From: Nemopilema nomurai
Taxonomy: Eukaryota > Cnidaria > Scyphozoa > Rhizostomeae > Rhizostomatidae
Length of the DNA: 64,000 nt
Assembly (NCBI GenBank): GCA_003864495.1
Contig: PEDN01001352.1
Location: 1,674,001 to 1,738,000 of the forward strand
Reading direction: 5' to 3'
Position numbers and translations under genes: made by a program. The notes under the pieces are model-generated. The model was not told the origin of the DNA and searched no databases. It was given only the letters and a program-made list of their open reading frames with translations. Every line of letters starts with the position of its first letter. The stretch's first letter is position 1. Positions 50,801-62,800 of the stretch are shown piece by piece.

Positions 50801-53800
50801 TTCAAGCTGTTATACGTTTTGCACATAATAGACTCGATGAGCACGCATGACTACGATGTCCTTCTGTGTGGCTCGCAGGATGAGGCTAGCACAGATTCTG
50901 ACAGTTCATCATCCGAGAACGAGCAGACCATGGCCACTGCAGCCGAGCCTCTTGGCTGGGTGAAGAAGTTCATCAAGTACGGTGGCCTTAAGAGTCTCTA
51001 CGACCGGTTGCTTTCGGAGTCGTTGTCTATAGACAAATTATCCGATCACTGGACTTTGGACTGTGTTGGGTATCTTTTAAAGCTATTAACACGGTTTGGG
51101 TGCGTTTCGTTAGAAAGGAGAGAAGAGAAAGAGGAACATTCAGAGCGGGAAGGGAAGAGAAGAAGGATGGATTCCAAACAGAAGCGACATGTCTTTAGAG
51201 CAAGATATAAAAGCATTGATGGAGATAACATTGTTGTAATTCAAGCTTTCAATCAGGTACGTTTAAGTCCATGCTAAATGATAAAACGACTTTGGATGGT
51301 GCTTTGTTGTTTTGCATCAAGACTTTTTCAAATGGATGCCACTGAAAAGGACGAACGCCAGATGGCTGTGTAAGCATATCAGATATCAAGTTGTAGTATA
51401 TTTTTTTCCTTATTCTTATTAATCCATCATCTCCATTTTAGTCCTTATTGGATCTGATAAGAGAGGACCAACTACTGGAGAAGCTTATTGCCCTGTTGTG
51501 TGACGTTTCAGAAAACAGAAACTGTTATGCTGCCGGAACACAGGATGTCCACGCTGCAGGTTTGATTATTTCATCCACGTAACAGTCATTATAGTTTGTC
51601 AACAAATTAATTTCTATTCTGTCAGCATCACCTGTCATGTATAATCTCTCCTATCTCTCATTTCAGCCATTGTGAAGTATCTATCTTTAACAACTTACTG
51701 TTTTTCAGGAATCGCTTAGCATTAATTTCTAGTATCATTTATCATCAATTGTGAATTTAGGTATAAATCAACGATTATAAGTCGTTAATCATTTTCCACG
51801 AATCGTGAATTATCTATCATTTTGCACGATAAGTGAATCATTAACCATCAGTTGTTGTTCATAAATGATTTAATTTTGCACAGTTTCATGATGTCGTTGG
51901 TTTGTTGTCTCATTTCAGTGGTGTACCATTGTCTATCTCTCCTTGTTTGTTGGACATACATGGACAATCAAGTGAAGTCTTCCCTGGTCCATCATCCAAG
52001 ATTCGAAACTCTACTAAAGCGTCTTGTTTTCGAATCTCCGCAGGTACTACGCGATCCTTTGCAACCATGTACTATTTGGCAATATGTTAATTCCAATATG
52101 AAGAAAAGTTAATGTCAAAATCATTCAGCTCCACACTTGAAAGGATGTCTTTATTCGAGTTCTCACGCGGTTTGGGAATTTTGATACTTGGTTTTCGATA
52201 TGAAGTTTATCCTTGGTTGAGATTAAAATAAATCATTCTAGAGAACACTATAATTCATGGATCTATGTTTTCTGCTTCGAAGCAAAACCTTTCACAAACT
52301 ACAATGAGACTTTGCAGAATGTAAACATTATTTGAGATAGCTTTTCAATCAGTGCACCATTCATGGTTCTACCCTACAATTCATGCCATATTCTTCTTTG
52401 GTCTCGTTCTAGAAATCGGTGCGGTCAGAGGCATCGAGAGGCATCTACAAGATGTGCATCAGTGGTCAAGGCGACCTTCTTCACGACGTCCTTAACATAT
52501 TATTACGCAATCTGCCTGATTTGGTCGCATCCCATGAATCTTTGCGCATGAAGTTTCCATCATCAAAATCCGCAACGTCCAGTTACAAGGACTACTTCTG
52601 GCTGTTGTCCCGTCTCATTGACAAAATAGACCCATGCTTGTCCGAACCGAACCACACGAATATTGAGGAGGCGGTTAAGATGGTATCCGGTTTCATAGCA
52701 GACCATACCGTCATCAAGGAGACGAACCCGACTTCGGATTATTGTTTGATCGGCTTGCTCCAAACATGCTCTGCATTGTTGCGTCACGAGCCTGAGTTCA
52801 AGTACAAGGAGGAAGGACGCCAACTTTTGCACAAGGTCTTCTCCGATTGTCTTTTCCGGCTTCCGACGAAGTCCGAGTTTGGAAAACCGATGTGTGAAAC
52901 GAAGTCTGCGCGCGCTGCTGCATTCGACCTTCTTCTGAAGCTTGCTTACGGAAGCGACACCAATTACAAAGAATTGCAGACTCTCTTCTTACAAGTAAGC
53001 AACAGTGCCATTCTTTCTCAATTTTGTTATTCTCTCATCACATAGAATTTTTCGGGGAGTTTGGCAAGACTTTTCGTTTTGAAAGAAGGCTAAAAAACAT
53101 TGAATAAAACGATTTAACCTTGGTGATTTAACAATACCTTTTGTAAAGCATAACATGTCTAGGTAAACGTAGGTTATGATTTAAACTGCTGGTGTTTATG
53201 AAAAGACAGAGCAATCTTTTGAAATAAATGCTTGTCCATTTTGGATACAGGCACCTTGCAATTCTTTTGAATATAATTCGTGTTAAGGTTTAATTTGCAT
53301 GTTTCTGCCAAAGCAACTTTTTTGCTAGTACTGTATGCAGCATTGGTGAGGCGTCTCAGTACAATTGCTCTTGTCTATTGTATTGCGATATCAGTTTGTT
53401 TCGAAACTCCTTCCCTCCAGCACCATTCGAGCGACGGCAAATCTGGCAGTCACACGTCGTACGGTTGGAATTACTGGCCACATGAGCTGGAGAGGTCCTC
53501 CGCAGGCTACGTGGGTCTGGTGAACCTCGGTGCTACCTGCTACATGGCATCTTGTGTTCAGCAGCTCTTCATGATACCCAAGGCTAGGGCTGCCTTGCTG
53601 CAAGTGGAGGCGTCCGACAAGATGAAGTTTCCCAGCATCCTGAAGGAACTCCAGCGAATGTTCACCTATCTGCAGGTTGGTTAGTGCTACCTAGCACTTT
53701 GAATTGGCATTTTTACGAATGACTTTAGTATTATCATATTTATGTTATTATCACTAAGCATTTATAATTGGGTGTTACCAAAGACTGCTTCTACGTCATG

Positions 53801-56800
53801 GCGAATGCGGCAATTTTATATTAAATATTTTTGATAAGTTAACTTTATTGTTTTGCACATGGCCTCTAGCATCCTTTTTGGTGTATGAATCAGTGATCAT
53901 AGATCATTTTCACGAATCACTTATTATTATCGCCTATTAGACTTTTTGGCTTTTGTTTCAGGTCACTAGTTATGGTAAGCACTAATGTATGAATCAGTAA
54001 TCATAGATCATTTTCACGAATCACTTATTATTACGGCCTATTAGACTTTTTGGTTTTTGTTTCAGATCACTAGTAAGCACTAATGTCGATTTGATTTGTT
54101 TCGCGAGCAGGAAAGCTACAGAAAAGCTTACAATCCTCGATCGTTTTGCAAGACTTACACGATGGACAAACAGCCACTGAATACCGGTGAACAGAAGGAC
54201 ATGGCCGAATTCTTCACTGACTTGATTAGCAAACTCGAGGAGATGGATGAAAATTTAGTAAGATTGGCCGTCCTCTTTCCTTTTCATCAACATCTCATTC
54301 ATTAACTTTGCTAAAGGTTATGTCATTCAAAAACCTCAGAATTGCTTCATTTTTTGTAATAATCTTTTAGACACTTTTGACAAACTTTGAAACAATTGAT
54401 CAGATCATTTTTAATTAATGAAAGTTTCTTATGGCTTGCAGTAGACACTAACAGATGAGGAAAAATTTAATCTGCATGTCTACATCCTTTTATGTAAATT
54501 TCGTGTTTTGTATAAATCTGCTTCTAAATTTATTGGCTGCTTCTTCGAGAGGGGTTTTGTTGTTTGTTGTAGCTCGAAAGATTTGCTTATATCCTATGTC
54601 AATTTCACAACCTGTGTACTGGTTTAGCTAATCACTTTTTCTAATACGAGCAGTCTTTTTACTGCTCAACGATAGTGCAACTGATCCCTACCAACAACGC
54701 CTTCTTTTTACAGAAGCACACAATGAGAGAGCTCTTCTGTGGTGTCATTACAAACAATGTTGTTTCTTTGGTAGGTGGACTTATTTGTTCTCTGTGTAAA
54801 GTTGTAAATGTTGGCTTTCTATTTTTCTACTTTTTGTAAGAGGTTTGAAAAAGTATTGTTCTGTAACAGGAAGCGTTGTATTTCTTCCGAGTTTCATTGG
54901 AGCTGTAAAGTTTTGGTTTTCTTTGTTGGTTTAAAAAAGTTTTTTCCTTTTGTTTTTTAAGGATTGCGAACACGTGAGCAAGAGAGAGGAAGAGTTCTAC
55001 TCTGTCAGGTGCACCGTCGCTGATATGAAAAATCTCTATGTAGGTGAATCATGAATGCTTTACTCAAACAGAATTGTAGATTAAGCAATTGCGAACCAGT
55101 CATGTCCAAAGTATAGAAATATAAGGTAGATATTGCCTCGTGGAATTCTCATCGTTTGTGTAATATAAAGAAGGGAAAACAAGCGTTGATTCTTGTCTAT
55201 GTCGTACAGGAATCGCTGGATGAAGAAACCGTGAAGGATGTTCTTGAGGGAGATAACAAATACACATGCTCGCAGTGCCAAGAGAAAGTTAGAGCGGAGA
55301 AAAGGTAACATTAATCTTAATCCATGTTATTAGCATCTCTTGAGCAAAAGTTTTTTCTGGTGGTTATGCGTAGTTTTGAAATTATGGTGGCAATCTAGGT
55401 CGTTGCAATGTATAAATAAATAAATGAATAAATAAATAAATGAATAAATAAATAAATAAATAAATAAATAAATAGATAAATAAATAAATAATTAATAAAT
55501 AAATAAATAAATAAATAAATGGTCAAGCTCAGTTTAGAGTGTTGGATTTGGAGGTCAGCTTACTTGTACTTGTACTGCGTACTTGTTTTCATGTGCATGT
55601 GCCTTTTTTCAGGGCTTGCTTCAAAAAGCTGCCTAAAGTACTGTGTTTCAATACAATGCGATATACTTTCAACATGGTGACAATGATGAAAGAAAAGGTG
55701 AACACACATTTCTCCTTCCCAATGAAGCTGAATATGGCACCGTATGCGGAGGAGTATCTGATGCAAAACAAGGAGCAAGGTAGCGAGACACTGGTCCTTT
55801 GCTTTTCTACCTTTCTTCGGTTTCACTATAGTTTTTTTCAATTTAATTTAGAAAATTTTTAGTACTTGTTTTTCTTATGTGACAATATTGGCCGCTTTAC
55901 TCCATTATTCTGTTGTACAGGGATCCAGGAATCACTGCACATTGATTAGACATTTATTTAGCTATTTTCCGTTTTGTAGATCCAGATGACGACCCCCGTT
56001 ATTGGTATAACTTAGCTGGAGTTGTGGTACACACTGGCACAGCCGACGGAGGTCACTATTACAGTTTTATAAGAGATAGATATTCGAAAACAGGGAATTG
56101 GTATTTGTTTAACGATGCTGAAGTAAAGCCGTTCGATCCATCGCAAATTGCTGCTGAATGTTTTGGCGGAGAAATGATGGTAATTTTTATTCACATTTCT
56201 TCATTGAACTTCATTGAGAGTTTCTGGGTGAAACATTATACCAGTTTCAATTGTACTAGACATGAATATTTGTTAAGCTGTATTTTGCATGCCATTTATA
56301 AAGGAAATTTACTTAGCAGTATTTTGTAATTTATCATGAAGTAAAACATTTTGTGACATCCAAATTATCGATAGGATATATTTTAATTGTAGAAGTCTTT
56401 CTTGATTTAAAAACATTCAGTTTTTGTAAGTGTTTCTCGCAGAGGTATTTGTCGTTTTTCAAAAGAGATTGTGGGAATGTAATTAGAATAATGTTAGGAC
56501 GTACCTGACGTGTGAACCGCTTTTGCTAGACTTACGTCATCACCGCTATTACCACCACATCATTGACACAGCCATAACCAGTGCATGCATTGCATTTCAG
56601 ACGAAAACCTATGATGCTGTCACAGAGAAGTACATGGACGTGTCATTTGAGAAGACACACAGCGCCTACATGCTGTTTTACGAACACAGCTCGATGTCCG
56701 AGGAGGAGCGTCCTTCAAAGCAAGTCCAGCTTCGTCAGGAATTGCAGAACTGGATCTGGGAGGACAACATGCAGTTCCTTCGCGACAAGCTCGTCTACGA

Positions 56801-59800
56801 CCTCAGCTACTTCAACTTCATGTGGCAGTTTTGTCACTCCGTGCCAAAGTCGATCAACACAAGTGTGTCCGTGATGTATTTCAGTATCAAGTTGGCAACC
56901 TCGTTCTTGTTGGAGACGTTCTTCCACTCGAGGGAGAAGCCACACATGAAAAGCTGGATGGAGCTGTTGCTAGGAGGCCTGGAAAAATGCCATGCGGCTT
57001 GCGAATGGCTGCTGGATACTATGGGAGGGGATGATTGGTGGCTGCAGCAAATGTTTATCAAATGCCCGGCCCAGCCTTTGCGACAGGTTTCAACTAGCCT
57101 ACTCTTATTCTGGCCTGTGAAGTTCATTTTGTGTTATGATCGTAGAGGTCAACAGTTTCGTTCATATGGGCATGTACAGTTAACCCAATTGTCCGCTGGT
57201 GCTGTTGCTATTGAAGGCTACACCGCAAAAATAGCTCTTGTAGCGCTAGTACCAGGAATGGCCGATAATGACGTCATGCCGGTATAAGGCGGGGCGTGAA
57301 AGCAACCTCGGTTGTGGTTGACGTAATTGACATTCAAGCAAATCGCTGCTTCAGACCAAATTTTGTTTTATGCACTTGGCTTGCTTTATCCTATTTGATT
57401 TCTTGCTTTTACCTTCTTGCGTTTTTCTTATGGCAAATGCTTGTCAAGGATCACTTTAACATTTGACGTTGACTCAATAAAACAGATATAGGTTTGCTTT
57501 AAGTTGTGTAATTCTTGAAAAACGATTGCTCATTTTAGATGTTCGGTCAACTATGTTTGCATGCAATCAAGATCATCAGGCCGTCTCATGTAAATGACTA
57601 TTGCCATGTATCCGAAGAGTGAGTCTTTTCAATGTTTTTAGTTTTGTTGCTCCCATTTCTGTTTAATCGATCTGTTTCTAGAATGAAGCAGGTGATTATT
57701 TTTATGATGTGCTTTGAGCTCGTTTTTTCAACTTTATTAATGATTAAAGATGATGTGAGAAAGATCTGCTAGGAAGTTAGTAGACTGTTTTCTAAAGTTA
57801 ACAAGTTCTCCAAAGAACAAATGATTGTCTTTGACACACACCAACACCATGAAGAGCATTTTGTTACATTTTATTGGTAGACCATGCACACGTGACACAC
57901 TGACGTCACTATTGATAGAATCGCCGGTATGTATTATACAAATGACAGACAATCCAAAACGCGCTGTTTATTTCCTTTCAGCGACAGTGACTCGAATGAT
58001 GATGGAGATTTCGACTCTGGATCCCCAATAACGAGGTTCATTAAGACCAATCTTACTCTGGTATGTAATTTGTACTCGAAAACGTGAACAGGAATTCGAA
58101 GCCTCTTTTTATTTGCTTTTGTTAATTGATGGGTGATTGATGGGTGGGTGATCAGTCGTTCCCAGATTTTTGTACAACCGACTTGTTTTACTCTGTCTCA
58201 GGCGCATGTCTCTTTTGCGTATACTTTTCACCTGTCATGACTTTGAAAATTATAGAAATTGTTTTTGAAATTAAATCTTTTGAAACTTTTCCTTTTTGTA
58301 AATTTATGGCATTTTGTGTGAATCAATTTTTAAATGCATTTTCATTGCCGTGATCTTTTTAAAATACCTATCGAAATTAGTTTTGTCTGTTGTACTTTTT
58401 TATCTGGACTTTGTTTTTCTTAATTCTTTCAGTTGGAAGACAACATAAGATCCCATTGCAAAAATCTGGGTGAACTATTCCACTTTATCTACCAATTCGT
58501 GTCTCTTGGTCAAGAAGAGGTTTGTATTCTTGATTTTGTGCGAAGTTAGCTTCTTTCTAGTATTGACGACAATCTAGCTAACCCCTTTGTTGCACATTAC
58601 GACAACTGTTGTTTTATCCAACGTTTTACTGATTTGACTTACTTTATCCCCATACTTGTTGTTTGTAACATCCATCTTTTTACTTCCCTTTGAAATTTTG
58701 ATTTCATTCTTCCACTATAACAAGTTCCAGACATTTGCCGGAGTTTCTTGCTTACCTCCTTTTTTCGAATATACGATTTTCTTTAAGGATTCATGAACTT
58801 CTCAATTGACAACTTTGCCTATTCCTAATAAAATAAGGAAGAGAGGTTCTTATCTTGGATTTGTAAACAAATTAATGGTTTGGTCCTTCTAGGCACGATT
58901 TAAAATAGAGGATAACATTAAAGTCATGAATTGAAGACAATTAGTTATAAATTCGAATTACGTCTCGTTATGATAAAAAATGATATGATATCTGTTTTTT
59001 CTTTTAGTGTACATTTATGCTGAATATTGCCGCCATTTCGTCCATTGTTCATTTTTACATGGGACTGAAGACATCTGAAGTTGTACGTTGACCATGCAGA
59101 ATTCTTTTATCATGTCTCGCAATTGTATAAAATAAATACGTTACATACTATAACTCATCATATGTGAAACACGTGCACTCTGTACTGTAACAGCTTTCAC
59201 ACTGAGGTTCCGAGTATCTGTGTGTCTGGAGTTACATTTTTATGAAGTACTTGGACTTATTCGATTTTTTGTAACATATTCGTCACGTTGCAGGCTGACA
59301 TGACAAATGATGATGATGATGACCTGGACATGGATGAAGAAGACATCCTTTCAATATTTCCTGAGGAGCGCTACAACCCTAGTGCGTTGGAAAAAATGAT
59401 TTCCACCATAGCTGTCTTGTTGGACCAGGCCAGAGATGCTGGGTACAAAATTCTTCCCTCCATCCAAAGCTTTCTTTTATCCTCTTTTACTTGCTCTTCG
59501 AAAAAGAACTTTGTGATGTGTGGTTTTCACGCACACAATAGGGGATCTCATCGTGATTCGTAATCTTGCAAGATATTAACCTAGAATTTACTAGATTTAT
59601 AGCACTTACAGGTTCAAATCTTATTCAGTAAAAATTTTGGCCAGTAAATATTTCCACATTTTGGAAATTTGACCTTCTGAATATGACGTGAGCTTTATGC
59701 TAACAATATTTACTATAAATGCTCTGCAGAGTTCAAAAAAGTTATAACCTTTGTCTGGATGCGATTCCTATAAATTTAAATCTCCCTCATCCTCAACTCC

Positions 59801-62800
59801 TTTTAAAATTGTTATAATCACTTTCATTTATTATAACTAAATTAACTAACAAACCCTCCTCAATATGACATTAACAGGCAAAACCATATTCGGCTCCCAG
59901 CCTTGGAGCGGTCAATTTTTCTGGACCCTGGTGTTTTGTCATCGATAATATCTGTGAAAACTAAACAAAGAGCTAAACCGACGTTTGCATTTTAATGGCA
60001 CTGCATCTTGGCATACAGTGGCATTGTTTGGCTTATACCTGATTGCCTTTTTGTTGATTTCTAGACGACTCAATTTGTCAGAAAATGACTACCACGCGCT
60101 GACTGGTGAAAAGGTATGCAGAGCAGTTCATTGTTTTTCGTCTAAGAAGTATTTATTAGATTGATTTTTTCCAAATTAGAGATTGTTCACTTGGAAATTG
60201 AACATTGCGTGCTACTTAGTTTAAAGTAACGAATTATTAAGTCATCGCAAAATTCAATCGATTAAGTGGTACTTTTTATTGCGTAAATAGTAATAACTAT
60301 AAGTGCATATCTAAATGTTTTTTCCATGCGACCAATGGTAGGGTAGCACTACTCTCAAGCCTCCTCTCTAATCTGCCTTTTTACTCACGTAGGACTTCCT
60401 GTTCATATTTCAAATCACGAAAGACGGAATCAACTTGAAGCAGACCGCCCACATCATCTTCAGCCTTAGTCAGTTCGATCTTGAGATGGCCGAGCGGGTC
60501 AGTATTTCTCTTTCACCACTTGAAGATCAGATTCTTGATTGCTACGGTGTTTATGAATTGAGTTGTGCTCGTGTTTCTACTTTTAACTCTAATAGCTTAA
60601 GAATAAGTGGGGTTGTTTCGACCAATTCTTTGTGGATCACGTCTTTTCAACTTTGACTTGCTGTTGGAATATTTTGTATAAAACATTCAAAGATTCTCAA
60701 ACACAAATGTTGTTGGAAGATCCCAAATTAGCTTTTACGTTAGAAACAGAAGTAACGGTATTTTTTCTACCACCACAGATACTTCAAATGCTTGTGAATG
60801 CCATTCAGAAACTGCCCACTGAGGTACGTGCTAAATTCTCCAGATTTGAAATTGTTTGTTTTCTGACTTTTCAATATTCTTCCCCAATATGGACAGGCAA
60901 ATTCAAACTTCGCTTTCTTTAGTTATTCTATTAGGGGCGAGCTTTTTTGAAGTTTTAGTTTAATTTCATGTTATAGTATTTTCTGTTTGTAGTGCGACCC
61001 TGTCTCCACTATTGACTGTTCTTCATATCATCTTTCATATTTCCAGCAAATACAAAACTTCTTCAAGCTGCTCTCGCTTCTAACCGAGCATGATTCCGTT
61101 CCAAATCGTGGCTTGCCCTCATTCTCAAACCTTATCTTACCAAAGATGGCCCAAGTGAGTTCTTGTTTATGCCCATTTTTATGTCATCGAGCCGTTCAAA
61201 TCCATCAGTAATGCAAAACTGTTGATGCAATTTCAAGTCTTTTATTAGTTTTCAAAAGTAATCATAAGCTTTAATTTTAGTTTATTTTTTATTATCAGAT
61301 TATGTTAGGCTTCGTGTTTCTGCTCTTGCCCTTGTTGTCATTTTGTATCCCATTTACCCCCTCAGTTTTAAGAAAGTTTCTTGCTTGCTTTCCACAAAAT
61401 TTTTGTTCAAATTTGTCAGGTTGCTGAGCAGAACCCAGGCCTCTACATGGACTGGCTTACATTGCAAGTCCCAAGGAACAAAACGGTAAGGACAAAACGA
61501 CTGCAGATATTGACGGAATTTACCATTCTTTTTTTGAATTTTGCTAAAATTTTAATTCAAGGGTACTTGTAGCGTTTTTGGAGTCACTTTTTTCGACGAA
61601 AGTTTTCCCTTTTCTATTGCTGTTCTTGTATTTGAGGGTTCAACAAGTTTTTCTTAATTTTAGGTTCATCAATGGACGTTGCAAAATCTGGATCAGTGGG
61701 TCGAAAGATACTTGATAGCCGATAACAACCCAAGAATCAGAAATGGTAATTATGGGTTTTGATGCAAATGAAGCCGAATTTGCCCCTCCTACCATCCACT
61801 TTTAATCTAAAATTCTTTTCAGTCAAAGGTTACTTTGACAATCGTCTATTTTGCAAAGGATGTACATTTTCCCCTCAAAGCACATCCTTTTCGCCTTCCA
61901 ATCAAATTCTCTCCCTAGCATTCGATCTAATGAACTGTTTTCATATTTTTCAGGTGCCGCGTTCTTGCTCGTCTCCCTTGTTCCAAATCCTCATTTCCCG
62001 CAGGCCTTTAAGTATGCCAAATTTCAATTTTTTACAGTCCAATTCTTCAAATGGTTCTTACTTTGTATCATGCTTTTAGGCCCCTTTTCTTCACGTTGCT
62101 ATTGTTGATTACCTGTTTCTGCAAATTCTTACCCGTTTCTATCTAACAGTTTCTCTTACTTCTCAATAACTTGGCTAAGGCGACCCACTTTTTCTTATGG
62201 CTTATAAATCTTCAACCCTTCCCACTGAGTTCCCTGTTTTGTTTATCATCACCTTAAAACTTTCCATTCCCATTATTTTTCCACAAATCCATTTCTAGAC
62301 TTTTTGTTGTGATTTACAATTTTGCCTTTGTTCTATTGAGTTCTATAATATAGCTTATCCATACGAATAGACCTTGCATTTTATGTCCTGTTTATTTAAA
62401 ATTTCCACGTTCGTTAACCAGATCAGTTAAGGCTTTAGGTCTGTGTTTAGACTTTCTCCCTTTCTTGCCCAAATTTTTCATCATGTCCTTTATTCATTTC
62501 CCAGTTCATCAATCATCTTGATTCTTTTTCAACGACCTTGTGTGTTAATGATCCTTTTTCGCAATAATCTTTTTTCATACAATGTCATTGGTATGATTTC
62601 CTAACACGCGTAAAATTCAAAATTATTTTTTCGTGCAGGGTCCGGAGTTTCGCACAGCCTCAAAAGGAATGGAAGGCATGATGCTTTCTTTATTTCATTG
62701 AACTTCTTTATCATGCTATTTGCAGTTAATGAGAGTGAACGTATTGAATTGTTGCGATTTTTCATTATAACTATTGCTATAAAAGTTCCTTTTTTCTCTA

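Larger units (their letters stand above)
53466..56687 (+). other. USP34: USP catalytic domain of USP34
   Basis: The domain spans seven exons (53421-56687 region). The nucleophile cysteine is in GLVNLGATCYMASCVQQLF, codon 53538-53540. The catalytic histidine is in HTGTADGGHYYSFIRD, codon 56054-56056, about 250 residues later. WYLFNDAEV supplies the third residue. One CxxC of the zinc ribbon is clear in YTCSQCQEKVRAEKR. Other family blocks are PRSFCKTYTMDKQPLNTGEQ, FCGVITNNVVSLDCEHVS, and KKLPKVLCFNTMRYTFNMV. All catalytic residues are present, so the enzyme should be active. Confidence 0.95.

Noticed and set aside
56581..56874. 97-codon alternate frame over a USP34 exon
   Set aside because: Shadow of the long exon 56601-57086; the real frame carries the conserved USP34 residues.
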